Part shown: piece after piece, positions 36,501 to 47,807 of the stretch
How the letters are laid out: each line of letters begins with the position of its first letter
Numbering within the stretch: the stretch's first letter is position 1
Assembly: GCA_021029095.1 (NCBI GenBank)
Contig: JAJOHG010000020.1
Location: forward strand, 558,001 to 622,000
Direction of reading: 5' to 3'
DNA from: Phellopilus nigrolimitatus
Taxonomy: Eukaryota > Basidiomycota > Agaricomycetes > Hymenochaetales > Hymenochaetaceae
DNA length: 64,000 nt
Notes under the pieces: model-generated
What the model was told of the DNA's origin: nothing
Database searches by the model: none
The model's input: the letters and a program-made list of their open reading frames with translations, nothing else
Translations under genes and position numbers: made by a program

Positions 36501-36747
36501 CTCCCAGGTTAGGGCAGTGTCTTTACAGTATTTTGTGAGTAAATGATCGAGCTGTTTGCACCAAAAGCATACCTATATTCTCCTAAACGGATGTCAGCTA
36601 TCAAGAAAGATATATTGACCATGGAACGCTGTTTTCACTACTCACTGTAACATCCTTTTTGATGTGACAAATCAACGGGAAAACGCGAACTTCGGAAAGA
36701 CTGTCGGACGAGGGAGAGAGGAGGACAGCCTGCTCCTCTGCATCCAT
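33598..36747 (-). CDS. Vacuolar TRP-type calcium channel, Yvc1 family
   Basis: Releases calcium from the vacuole. The ATG at 36747 gives MDAEEQAVLLSPSSDSLSEV and RVFPLICHIKKDV. The N-terminal helical domain (FKYAKLKNMGVVYACLVVRS, MASRAMLCELLAMKLVRHFA) lies near 36380-36230. Membrane segments follow in many small exons: YVLFVRCSIMRLMFITMPIL, GVFIVFALGFVLEEYAQARE, VEFVFFICVAAVCFSGLLFTLWT. The pore and last helix read IMWLMVQIWFGNTYLSFSQA and PILMTTFAALSNTLLLT. The conserved cytosolic block DALFSYQPPFNLFAYM and LSPRALHSVNVFLIRLT is at 34450-34320. The C-terminal tail holds an acidic cluster (YEEFDDEDDRP), which in yeast Yvc1 takes part in calcium activation. It ends with a helix near the stop at 33598. 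Confidence 0.9.
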
Positions 36748-37665
36748 ACGGGCGAAAAGGTGAAGGACGAGGGGAAGGAGGCAAGATAGTGTGACAGCGG
36801 CTAGTGGAGCCTCACTCGGCTCACTGCACGAACACGTGATCGCTTATTAGAGTTTCCGTGTACAACTGCTAGATACGGCTGATAAGAAAGTTTGTGGCTG
36901 TGAAGGGGATCGACGCACTTTCCTTCCAGTCGCGGGTCAGACTGAGTTCACATAAAATCTGGATTTAGCGAAATTTCCACGCGTCTCAGAAATACAGACT
37001 CTATGTCTATATCGTGCTGTTAGACGACAACTCAATGCATCCGAAGGTGCGAGGAGTAAATATGCATCGAGTGTTGCATCATATACACTAGCGAATTCCT
37101 GCCAAATAAGATAATTGATGATTTCTCAATCATTATCCTTTCATTTACTTTGAAATATTGGGCAATGAACGGCGCATTATTACCTATTGCCTTGCCTGTA
37201 GGTTGCCAAATCTCTGAGTGTATGCCCGAGTACTTTTCTGTTGGGTAGGGATGCTACTACACAATTTGTTGAACTATTGTTGAACAGAAACCCTCCAATA
37301 CACGTCGAAACCGCCAAGTCTAAATTACAGTGTGAACTCATTTCATTTTATCAAACCCTCGATTATCATTATTTATGCAAAGATCTGTAACTTACACTAC
37401 ATACATATTAATTACATAGAAACTCAGCTCTCGTTTTTTCGCTGATTATTCTCCTAGTTGACATTACCCATTTCGTCCTTGAACATTGTCTCACTACAAG
37501 GCCAAGTATATCTTCCGACTCTCTGAACTAACTACCACGGAAGCGGTCAATGACATCGGTGGCAAGATGCCTTCATCATAACATGCGTTAGCTCCGGTGG
37601 CAATTGTTGACGGGATGTCAACTACAGAAGCTCAGATAAGAGCTACGCAAACATCTAGACCGCAG
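36748..37665. other. Intergenic region upstream of the Yvc1 gene
   Basis: 918 bp, AT-rich in the middle. No supported exon, RNA gene or repeat family seen. Confidence 0.4.
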
Positions 37666-40075
37666 TCATGCCGGTGTGCGGTCATTATCAGAAGATAGAA
37701 AATCCAGTAAATGGTCATAGTCCCCGCGTTCTTCATCGTCATTAGGAAAGTCAGAGTCACCCACTCCGACAGGCTGTTGAGTGATTTGTTCTCCCCAACA
37801 TGCTTGGGAATCTACTTCTTTTGTGCCGCCTTTTCTTCGCCATAAGCCTGGCTTGCCTGATGAAGCAGGGACACTCGTCGAGGGCGCATAAGTTCTCCGC
37901 TGTGATGGCTTAGTGACGACTGTCGAGAAAGAATGACGCGGACTTACCTGATCAAAGTCATCCCACAGCTTGGGGCCGAGCTCTTGTATCAGCTCATTCA
38001 ACTCGTTTGAAAGTCCCACCCTCATTTTCTTCAACCTGTCTAGAGAGCGCTGCTGACCAGGGAAAAGCGCAATAATGAGCGGGCGCAGCGACCTATATTC
38101 CAGGTTATTGCGTGAAGAGAATGACTACCGGATGTTGGAACGCACTTGAGTACATCCATTCCCGCTTCACCAAATTTCAGTGCCGCGTAGCTCATGACCG
38201 GCAGGACGAAAGTAGTCAGCAATGGTGTCCAAAAAATCCATCGTAGCGGAGCATTCGCTTTCATGACAATGAAGGTCGCCAGAATCGCGTACGTCGCATA
38301 AAGTACAGGCGCGACGACTAAGGAAACAAGAATTTTCCATGTCGCTAGCACGTCCCTACCAGCAACCTTCACTGTCGATGCAGCCAATTCCTCTATTTTC
38401 GATTAATGTACTTTGGTAAGTCCAAAGTCTGGAAAGAAATATTTTCACAGACCTTTGGCTTTCTTTCTTGATATGATTGAAGCTAGCACGAAAATAGGAC
38501 CATTGAGAATCACTCCAGGTAACGCGAGGTTCGACCAAGCGATCAGTAATCCTAAACGGTAGCCAAGTAAGCCGAGTGTTTTCCAACTCGCTGGCTTTGC
38601 CCTCGGAACCTTCAAGAAATATCAGATAGCTATTCAATCTTTTAACCTACATGAGCTTGCCTGATGATCTCGAAGACCAAGATCACGAACTGCACGGTTG
38701 TATTTGAAGACATCTTGTTTCAGTTTCTGGACGCGGGGTTCGTTTTGAAAATGCTGATAAGCTTCAAGGAAGCGTCTGTTCAACTCCACAACCTGACTAA
38801 GAGTCGGATGCTGGCCAGAAGTCTCGTAAAGACGACGAGCAGCTTGGATCACCTAACGATATGTGCATTGAGTGCAAAATTAATTTTAAGATGGGGTTCG
38901 CATACCATGAGCGTCTCATAATCCGGGGCTCGTAAAGTCACTGTCTTGAGACCCTCGTAAACAAGGTCGAGGAGCTTGGAGCACGCGTTCCTCTTATTAC
39001 TTCCCCCTTCTTTAAACATATCAACCAGCTCCGGAGGAACATCCATTGCGGAGCCAAATTCGATGACAGCTCTGGAACGAAAGCGATGGGCATGGAAATA
39101 GGACAGACCCACAGGTACAATTCTGACTTTCAAGGAAGGATTACTCGCCATGGCCCCGAGGGCCATGACAGTGACGCCAGCCTTCAAAGGAAGAAGGTCG
39201 GTTCGGTCATGACTACCACCTTTTGATTACATTTATCATCATGATGACACATCATAATCATTCAAGCAGACTTACCTTCAGGGAAGGTACCAAGACAACC
39301 ACCGTCCTTCAGTCTCTGGTATACAAAACGATACATCTCCTGCTGATCAATGTACGGCAGCCGCTTATATTCCAGACCTGCAGCACCATTCCCTTTCGCT
39401 TCTGCGATCTTGTCCCGAACACGGACTGTCGCCTTTCCACTTTCTCCTGCGAACTCTTTTTTGATTCTCAGTTCAGTATCTGAAATCACCTCCGTAACCT
39501 CCGCAACCAGGGCGTTCAGCGACTTTGGCAGCATGATTTGCCATTTAGGCTTCAGCTCTGTTCTAAATTTTGTTCCATATCCAATGACCAGACACGGATC
39601 ATCCTCAGAAAGTCCGATGACGCCTGAGCCCTGCTTTGCATCATCTGCAGCCCTTGTGACCGGAACTGTACATTATTTCAGAGTCAGCCTAAGGACCGTG
39701 AGGTCCAGCCACGTACTGCTCGACATGAGTTCAGCGAAGAACCCAATAACCTTCCTCTTCATGCTCTTCGCGGCGGTTAATAATTCGACTCTGCGATGCG
39801 TCTCCCTGTGCACTTCTGAGGTCAACAACAGCGCGTCGAGGAACTGAAAATGTGCTCATGAGTTGTCAGTGAGGTAAGACTGTGGACGTAAAACAAATTC
39901 TACGCACCTGGTTATGATGAGGAGCAACGACAAATATGATAGGGCCATCTCTTGGAATATGATATGCACCTCTGGGACGTATTTCTCTAAAGAAAATGCT
40001 TGTCACCGTTCTGCCGAATAACAGTATTAAGTCGTAAATGAAGTCCGGAGACTTTGTAGGCATCGAGACGGACAT
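37666..40075 (-). CDS. Glycerol-3-phosphate/dihydroxyacetone phosphate acyltransferase, Sct1/Gpt2 family
   Basis: Catalyses the first step of phospholipid and triacylglycerol synthesis at the ER membrane. The start at 40075 gives MSVSMPTKSPDFIYDLILLF. GPIIFVVAPHHNQ joins FLDALLL across an intron, giving the acyltransferase motif HX4D (H-NQFL-D). Further on: RKVIGFFAELMSS, PVTRAADDA, a family-specific insert with SGVIGLSEDDPCLVIGYGTKF, then CLGTFPEG and GSHDRTDLLPLKAG (motif III), LKVRIVPVGLSYFHAHRFRS (motif IV), AARRLYE and LVELNRRFLEAY-type segments. Three or four membrane helices follow, including VVAPVLYATYAILATFIVM and WTPLLTTFVLPVMSYAALK. The acidic Ser-rich tail ends at 37666. The last intron (about 37949-37902) is 48 bp and would read through in frame if retained. 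Confidence 0.92.
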
Positions 40076-40328
40076 CGCAAGCGTTACGAGTATGAGACAC
40101 AGAACAGATCGAAGCGAGAATTCAAAAGTTCAGTCCCCACAAGGTGATAGAAGTAAAGCAGTTTCTTAAACCTGCAGGCATGCGAAGAAGTGGTTAATGA
40201 TTAGCCGGTCCAGCGCAAAGTGAAATACCCGAAGTACAAAGCTCCCCAATCCCCAACGGAGAAGGAAATTATATTGAAGTTACATAAGCGATTCAGTGTG
40301 CGGCCCGAGAATCGAGATCATCGCTTGT

Positions 40329-41620
40329 TTACAGCTTTCCCTTCCGGTACACCACATCGACTTCACTCCACTGCTCGTTACGAAATGGAATCAGTACGTA
40401 CACTGGCTATTATGCTATGCTGTGCAAGATACGCACCCAAGGCACCCAGGAGGGCATGTCCTCGGACAGCGTCGCAGTGAAATTTGGAAGTCGTTTTTCG
40501 AGAAACGACTTTGCGCCCTCCTCCCCATCTTTGCTAGGTGCGAGCGAACGCATCGCCCGCGACTCCAGAAGGTGCTGCTGTTCCGGTGTGTCTGCACCCC
40601 GCCATAGAAGCGCTTTAGTCACGGCGGCGGAGGTCACAGACGTTGTGGATGCAAGGTGTTGTGCGAGCTGGAGTGCGGCAGGAAGCACTTCCTCACGGGT
40701 CGGGACTATCTTGTAGTATAGGCTTGATATATGTACAGAGGAAGGTGTGAAAACTTCCCCAGTCAAAAGAAGCATTGAGGCACGGGAATGACCGACAAGA
40801 CGCGGGAGGAGGTACGAAGAAATAGCTATGAAAGAAGCAGCTTTAACCCTAGCTATCAATCGAAAAACGAGTAAAAAAAAACTCACCTTCTGCACATATA
40901 CCTCGAGAGACAAATGGGAATACTAATTTGGCTTCTTTCCAAACAACTCGGAAGTCAAACGGAAGTTGCATGGTCATACCAATTCCAGCCTTGATAATAA
41001 GTATCATCGAATCACCTCAGACGTTGAATGGACCATTGAATAGGATGAATTCGTACAGCATGTCCATTTACCGCAATGATGGTTAATTTGCGGCATCGCA
41101 GAACGGCCATAGTAAACTTCCCACCAGTGTCTCGGTGTGCTTCAAGCAGAACGTCAGCACACAGAGGAGAAACCTATGTTTTCTTTGATCCCACCTCGTA
41201 CCGGGATTGCTTTCTTTCTCTGCTTCTGGGTCCCACAAATTCCAGCCATTTTCAATGTCTGCCTGGAAAAGTGACAAGTTCAATCACATGTAAAGCCCAT
41301 ACGCTTGAGAATATTTCCAATCTTCACTTACACCAGAGCAGAAAGCCGGTGCAGATGGATCTGCCGTCAGGACGACGACCCGAACGCGATCATCTTTATC
41401 GAAAAGTTCAAAGGCGGAAATCAGCTCTGTCGCGAGCTTCTTAGTGTACGTGTTCCTCCTATTTTGTAGTTAGTGACTCTGGGCAAGTGATAAGAAAAAG
41501 TAGTAATCGGCATATGCACTTTGCCGAGCGGTTCAGGGTGACAACCGCGATGGCCTCGTCCAAACGGACGAGGATTTCCGAGTATCCTAACGACCTGTAG
41601 TCTAAGGCAACTGCAGACAT
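40329..41620 (-). CDS. Enoyl-CoA hydratase/isomerase, probably peroxisomal Delta3,Delta2-enoyl-CoA isomerase
   Basis: Helps degrade unsaturated fatty acids. MSAVALDYRSLGYSEILVRL (41620) leads into AIAVVTLNR, NTYTKKLATELISAFELFDK, VRVVVLTADPSAPAFCSG, an exon with ADIENGWN, then KFTMAVLRCRKLTIIAVNG and AVGIGMTMQLPFDFRV (the oxyanion-hole region of crotonases), LVFPFVSRGICAE, FIAISSYLLPRLVGHSRA and ATLSEDMPSWVPW. A consensus donor GTGCGT at 40436 and an acceptor CAG at 40371 remove 66 bp and add WSEVDVVYRKGKL, whose C-terminal GKL is a PTS1-like peroxisomal signal. Without this splice the frame ends ILHSIA at 40410 with no signal. The spliced form fits the family better. Confidence 0.85.
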
Positions 41621-41920
41621 CCTCAACAATACGAGCCTATGTGCTACGCAGTTGAAGTTGAAGAGGGAAGGAACTTACAGAGAACCAAGCGAAGATGTAC
41701 ATGTAGTTTATATCAGGTGTTCACAAGACTTCCAATACAGCGGCGGGCGACCATCCCCGTTTCCCGAGTCTGCTTGGTCATAAGAGATGTTTATTATGAA
41801 CACCCTTGACCAAGCCTTGGCGCATCGCTCATAGAGGCGATGATACAGTAGTTTACACACACAATATAATCGTTACAGAGAGCGGTAGCTCTATATTCGC
41901 TGCAGAAAGAGCAGGCCACT

Positions 41921-43230
41921 TTACGATGCTACAGGTGTTGTCAAGGGCGATAACTTCGGTCGCAAAAACACGCGCAAGCGAACGAGCTGCTGAAAATGCT
42001 GCTTCTTTTTCGCACGGTCCAGTTCTGAAGCAGATGGGTGGGAGGCGCACACGACAAAAGTAAGTTTAGAAAGGTCTGTCAGTTGAATTACTCGTATCTC
42101 ATTCTTTCCCATCTTAATAGATGTCGATATATCGATCGGACCTGTTTGGGAAGACTAGGAGTGGGTATAATTAGGGGGAAATAGTGGCCGGGAGCGTGAG
42201 GAGTAGCTAACCAGATCAAAAGGTGACCATACGCGATCTCCAATTTCAATGCAAAGGCATGTCGTAAAGGACCAAGCAGCTTCCAAAGACTGTGCATCCC
42301 CTAATATGTGGCTGTCAGTGGTATCGAAGTTCTTCGACGTGGGGAAAGCATCTGCCGGATAGCAGCACAGACTGATTTTGAGGTGAGTTGCCGAACTTTG
42401 TAATAGCATATGTCAGGACATTCTCTTTCCGTGCAAAGAGCGAACGTACGTTAAATCCTTTGGTCCTTCGTACCAGCTCTTTGCAGCATCGGCCATTTCT
42501 TGACTAACATTAAAACTATAGGTGGAGATACCCGGCGTACGTCCGGCCTCTTTCAACGACCCACAAGCCAGGTGATGATTTTATGGGAACCAATGAAGCA
42601 GGGCCGAGCTCATCCCTATCAAGTTGCATTTTTTCCAACACACTAGGATCGTCGACTTCTTTCGACAATGTCCTCGAGCGTATGGACTTCCTCGGTGACT
42701 CCACGAATGATCCTTCCCAAATCTGGGATTCACGTCTGCTATGATGTGTTTCAAACCGCCCGTTTGTCTGCCCTGTCAGATTGGCCGCTGGTGTTTCCAC
42801 GTCCATTTCCTCTTCTATTTCTTCTGGACTCCGTGTCAAGCCTTCTGTAAGGATCTCTGTAGGGAGGACTTCGCCTTTAAGAGCATCAAGGAACGATTCC
42901 GCTTCCTCCATGATGTTCGATCTCCCTAAGTGCTCTTCAAGTTCTCCACGTGCCACCGACGATGGTACCGGCGTGGCCAATTTGGAAGACGTAATTCTTC
43001 TTCACTTGTATTTCTTCCGTCGTTCAGCCCGTCTCCGCTTTTCCCGTCGCTTAAACTAAGTCCCTTCCCAATCCATGCTTATTTGGATCCCTTGCGTTAG
43101 TTCCAGTCTTAGCGTTGGCAATGAGTTTAGACGCTATCAATTGCGCAATATCTTGACTTACTATCCTTGCTTCACCACTCAACCACGTTTTCGCAATTGG
43201 TGAGGGGCTCCTGAGTTGAAGAGTTTGCAT
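41921..43230 (-). CDS. Multi-exon protein of unknown function
   Basis: Not recognised. An ATG at 43230 gives MQTLQLRSPSPIAKTWLSGE; a GTAAGT donor then joins to a very basic helix KRREKRRRAERRKKYK near 43050. A frame with an in-frame TGA, or an intron ending near 42930, leads to NIMEEAESFLDALKGEVL, TRSPEEIEEEMDVETPAANL and SKEVDDPSVLEKMQLDRDEL. Next come MADAAKSWYEGPKDLT (near 42490), then after an intron SATHLKISLCCYPADAFPTS and EAAWSFTTCLCIEIGDRVWS near 42400-42230. The last exons are uncertain; stops occur near 41921. The order is a basic helix, acidic linker and a small folded C-terminal part. No family can be named. Confidence 0.4.
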
Positions 43231-43591
43231 GGATAAAAATGTTGTATAACAAACGCCTACACTTTAAAGAGAAGCACGCACTTAAGCTGACAGTTGTAGA
43301 CCGCGCTGGCTTTAGGGACGGAGAGAGAAAACAGAATGATGCGTCAAAGAATATAGTCCAAAGGTCGTTGGACAGGCACGCCAATACAGAAAAAAGCACA
43401 GCAGCTTATCCAGCAATTAGAAACGACGAGAATGACGTCCAATCTCTAATTCTTTAGGACAGAATAAAGCAAGCTTGAGCATCATGGAAGCAAAAGACAG
43501 GAACAAATGACACTGATGATGCTGACTTAGTGTACAGAAAATTAGAACTTCCATTCTCGGCGATATAGACAGACGTTTGAATCCGACCGCG
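43231..43591. promoter_or_regulatory. Divergent intergenic region
   Basis: 361 bp between the starts of the unknown minus-strand gene and the cytochrome b5-domain gene. No consensus elements are clear. Confidence 0.35.
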
Positions 43592-44495
43592 ATGTCTGCA
43601 TATCTTAGAAGCTGGCTTACGGGGGCACCTTCAGCTAGTGCAGGGACGGAATCTGAAGAGCCAGAAGTATCTCTGCACGTATCTGCTCCCAACCTAAACG
43701 AAGGATCTCAAGAGCATGACTCTGATAACGAGTCCGATCGTACCGACACCCCTCCTGCATTTCCGGCGCTGAACAGTGCGCAGCGTCTTGGATCGTTATC
43801 TAAAACGACATCAACTTCGTTTGGATCTGCGCTGCTTCCGAAAGTCGTCACGGATGCGCAGCTTATGCCTCCGCCGCCACCGCCCGCTAGTTCATTGCGT
43901 GTGCCGGGTGTCCCGCCCCCGCGCGCGAGTACAAGTGGTTCATCAGGTTTGATGCCGCCCACAACGGCATCGTCGTCTCTCAGCCTACCTCTGAGCACGA
44001 ACAAGGTGCCTGTGAAGAAATCTAGAGAGAAGGTCGCGCTCGCGCCAGGCTTCGGGCCTCTTGACTGGGCGGAGCTGAAATCGTCTGGCGCGGATTTGCG
44101 GGTGCGTTTGCTCTACCGCTAATTGTCTATTTTTTAAAATCTCATTATTCGCCCTTTACCTACCTCCGAACAGGCAGTCGATACTTTACTTCGCGTGACG
44201 CCATCGATGCTGAAGCAGCACAACAAGCGCGACGACGCGTGGTCTGTGTTCAGCGGTAAGGTATACAATATCACACCATACCTGCCGTACCACCCAGGAG
44301 GTGAGAAAGAGTTGATGCGTGTCGCAGGAAGGGACGGCACGAAACTCTTCGGTGAGCACGCTTGCTCCTTGCCTGGTTGCACCAGAACGCTGACGATGGT
44401 TTTGGACAGCATCGACGCATGCATGGGTCAACGTCGAGTTTATGCTTGATGCATGCATGGTTGGATTTCTCGTTTCGGAGTCTTATGGCTCATAG
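43592..44495 (+). CDS. Cytochrome b5 heme-binding domain protein (Irc21-like)
   Basis: Single cytochrome b5 domain at the C-terminus, after a Ser/Pro-rich disordered half. MSAYLRSWLTGAP starts at 43592. The domain is spread over three exons: FGPLDWAELKSSGADLR, then AVDTLLRVTPSMLKQHNKRD and DDAWSVFSGKVYNITPYLPY plus HPGG (first heme-binding histidine), then LF/ASTHAWVNVEFMLDACMVG with the second histidine in HAWVN. Introns at 44102-44173 and 44352-44409 join in phase; the stop is at 44493. There is no reductase or membrane anchor, which fits Irc21/NCB5OR-type soluble b5 domains. It is likely an electron carrier; partner unknown. Confidence 0.88.
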
Positions 44496-44932
44496 ATCCC
44501 TGCGGGCTACATTTTCTTCCTATTGCATGGATTTAGAAGGTTCATTCGTGTCTTCGGCATTTTCATACGAACATCTGGTCCATTTGGATGTCGGTATACC
44601 CCGCATAATCTTCGTGTATTTCCATTGCCATCACTTGTAGCATCTACGAGCCAAATTTTGTAATTACATCGACCGTATCGCAGCCGAAGTATCCTTTTAT
44701 AGAGACATCTTCTTATTTAATACATGAGTCGTAGAAAAAGGCAGCCAAAGGTTCCGCAGGATACAAGGTAGAGTGTGTCGCAAATTGGTCTAAGAAGTCG
44801 GAATAATCAACAACATATAATCCCATCATGCCCTAGCATCTAATCAAACAAAAGGTAAGGATACAGACAGATAAGAACACGAAGTATCGGCCCAGAAAGA
44901 TGATGACGCGCGAAAATACTCTGTGAAGTCCA
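44496..44932. other. Intergenic region between convergent genes
   Basis: 437 bp between the 3' ends of the cytochrome b5-domain gene and the PalI-like gene. Nothing supported inside. Confidence 0.4.
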
Positions 44933-45829
44933 CTAAACGCCATACGCGAGGTAGGGAGAGGCTCTTGAGAAGCGGCCCCTGCTTACACACCCACAGCCAG
45001 AACTCATGGCGACGATGGCGAGAGCACCAGTTGCACCGAGGGACATCCAAACCTACATTTATACACCCATGAAGTGCGGTGGATGGAGACACGCGCAATT
45101 AGCCTGGCAACTCGCGTCGTCAAATGGCGAGTAACCCACCGAAGGCCCTAGACTCGCTTCGAAGCCGCTCGCGCGGAATCCGCGCTGGCCGATGGCGAAG
45201 AGTGCGATCATGAACGCGAAGGCAGCGAGAGATGCGAGGAAAGAGAGAAACGCAAGGCACGTGAAGGCTGGTGTGGGGTAGTAGCGGTCCCGCCTGTACG
45301 AGCACAGGAGTGGGATGATGCTGAGAAGAGTGAGCAGCGTGAGCCCGGCAGCTAAAGACGCATTGCGAAGAAAGTCAGCACTAGTGCTTATAATATTTGA
45401 AGGTAAAGGATCTGGGAAGTCAAGATGGACTTCAAATGAGCACTCACATATAGGATACAGCACAAGTGCTTTCGTTAGCCAAGGTATGAGTTGTGGTTCC
45501 CAGTCAATACCGAGACTATACAAAACATACTAAGCATATAGCATCCAGTGATTGATATACGAGGTAATTAACGCACGCCTTCGGAGAACATTGCAAGCCA
45601 TTGTCTCTGCACCACCCGAACACACCGAACTCCACACCATCGGCTTCTGAGGTACGCAAGAAATAGAAAATCTTGATGAACGGAGTAGAAAACGTTACAA
45701 GGGCGCTGTCCATGGTAAGAGCATGGAGTTCCAGTTGAAATCAGCCTCGATGACTACAAGGAAGAGAGGGATAGCGTACAGAAGAGCGAGAGCTGCAGAT
45801 GCGAGCAAGAACGAAAGGAAATGAGGCAT
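44933..45829 (-). CDS. SUR7/PalI (Rim9)-like four-helix membrane protein
   Basis: Claudin-like fungal membrane protein of the SUR7/PalI group, which acts in pH sensing or eisosome and cell-wall organisation. The start at 45829 gives MPHFLSFLLASAALALL (first helix). A 75-bp intron with donor GTACGC joins to VTFSTPFIKIFYFLRTSEAD and GVEFGVFGWCRDNGLQCS, the extracellular loop with the G-x-W/Y-C motif of the family. Then: ALVLYPI, AAGLTLLTLLSIIPLLCSYR (helix 2), CLAFLSFLASLAAFAFMIAL (helix 3), GQRGFRASGFEASLGPS. The last exon reads WMSLGATGALAIVAMSSGCG (helix 4) and ends RFSRASPYLAYGV at 44933. Length about 210-220 residues. Confidence 0.82.
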
Positions 45830-47807
45830 AAACATCTCGCAGCTCTGGCCCTGCGTTCGTTACAACTTGTCGATCAATTTCGTATCGGTATCGTTAGCTC
45901 GTCAAGATAGAAGTCGTGAATTTCGAAGTAAGCTTAAGATAAGATCGAGAAATGGCTCAGTCCATCTGGGTTAGCAGAAGACCGCGATTATCTGAACTAC
46001 GTGAAAGTCCAGCGCGACTGCGCAACTGACTTTCCCTTCTCGAAGTTGAACTTTCTTGTCGTGAGAACGATCTGTTACATAACGGCGCGCGCATCAGACG
46101 CGCTCAAGACGCGCCTGTGGCGCAAAATAGGGTTCCGTCGCCGCTTGATTCTTGCCTCCGCACATTTTAATTTTTTTCTCTCCTGCATCTCGTATATGTC
46201 CTATATGTCTAGTATACGCAGCTTCGTGCCTGCAATTCAGAACGTCTGATCTGACAAGCTTTCTCAATAGAGATACACGAGCCTGCTATCTATAGCTCCC
46301 TTGAGCTGCTTCGCTAATATCATTTCTCGCCGCAGACTCGCCACAACTTTTCGCACGTTTCTTGTTCGGCTCTGTCCTTTGCTTTCCCCTAGGCTCATAC
46401 AGAGCAAGACAGATGGCTAGCTAAGAAATTGCTCTTTCCTTTTTGACCTTAATTACCGGCCATCTTCCTAAATGAATCTCCGGGCTGTTCATTTAATTCG
46501 TTGGACAACTATTGAAACTTTGCATTGGCAGAAAACTGCAATTGGCAGCATTGAGTAAGATGTTCTGTTACGCTTCCAAATATATTTGATGTCTCACTTG
46601 AGGAAGTTCCTAATCTGATTGACCTTCCCCGTGCGTATTTGTAGAGTCGAAATGCGCTTATCACTGCTGCGACTGCTCGTATGGAATGCTTCTCGTCGTT
46701 CAGGAGACTCTCCGATAGGCTCGTGTACACTCCCGTGTACCCGTGGCGTCCCGAAACGCAATAGAGTTCTGTCTCGGCCGTGCTCACGCGCGTCCTCGAC
46801 AAGACGCAGTCTATCTCGCGAACTATGACGTATTTTGTTTACTAACTGAGATCGCACAATTCAATCAGGGAGATTGAACGCGCTCATGGACTCAGTTACA
46901 GTTCCTTCGCTCCTTTATGTCGTCTGGACTCTTGCTTCCGAGGATATCATATTTCCGAGACACTATCGACGCCGACGAGTCTTCACTTCGCGACGCCGCA
47001 TGGCGCCGCAGCAGATAGTCCACAGAGAACACCCCTTGCCAACAACGTTCTTCCCGCTTTCCTGCGGACCTACTTTCTCCTAGCCTCGCAGTTTCGCTGT
47101 CATCGGCCTCTGCTCTCGACGCTGGCAGTTTTGGACCAGTCTTGGAGCGCAAGATCGATGCGCCGAGTATGTCGCGGTGCTGACGGCATCGATCGCGGGC
47201 TCCATTTCGGCCGCGTCGCCGCGGGCCGATGAGACGAGTGACTGGTGACTGGGCCTGAATAACCACATTTGTCAATTTTAGGACTGTCGGAAGGGGGCAA
47301 TGAACGCGGCACGCGGCCACGAGGCGGGTAGAAAAACGGAAGGCCGACAGGCCCATGCCCATGGACGCGTCGTGGACGCACTGGTTGATTATTAGCAGAA
47401 TGTAGCACTGAGTGAATAAAACTGGGGTTTTTCTTCTTTTCCTTCGCTTTCTCCTCAAGTTCTTTTTTGTTATAGGGGAAGGGGAGGAATGTTTGTGTCC
47501 CTGCGCATGCATTGGCAGGGATGCATAGAGACCAGCTGTTTCACGGCAGAAATTTTGATTCGGAAAAATGAGACAAGCCGAGACCCGGCTCAGGGAGTCT
47601 CAATTGCAGCCAATTAGGAAGCTGTGGGAAAAACGCGCTTCATCGGATACGGAAGCCCAGCCGCCTCACACCCGCGTCACGTCCGCTACTTACTCCCATC
47701 TCCCCCGCACCTCGCCCTCGTCCTCGTCTCGTCCACGCCGTTAACGCACATCGAAAGGCGCTATATTGTACTTCTCATCGTCAGCTGGGAGACCCGTCTG
47801 TCGCGTC
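45830..47807. other. Long intergenic region upstream of the Whi5-like gene
   Basis: Nearly 2 kb between divergent genes. Scattered open frames on both strands have no recognisable protein or splice chain. An ACGCGT hexamer (MCB-type box) lies near 47368, about 440 bp upstream of the Whi5-like start. The region may carry a large promoter or an unrecognised non-coding RNA. Confidence 0.4.
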
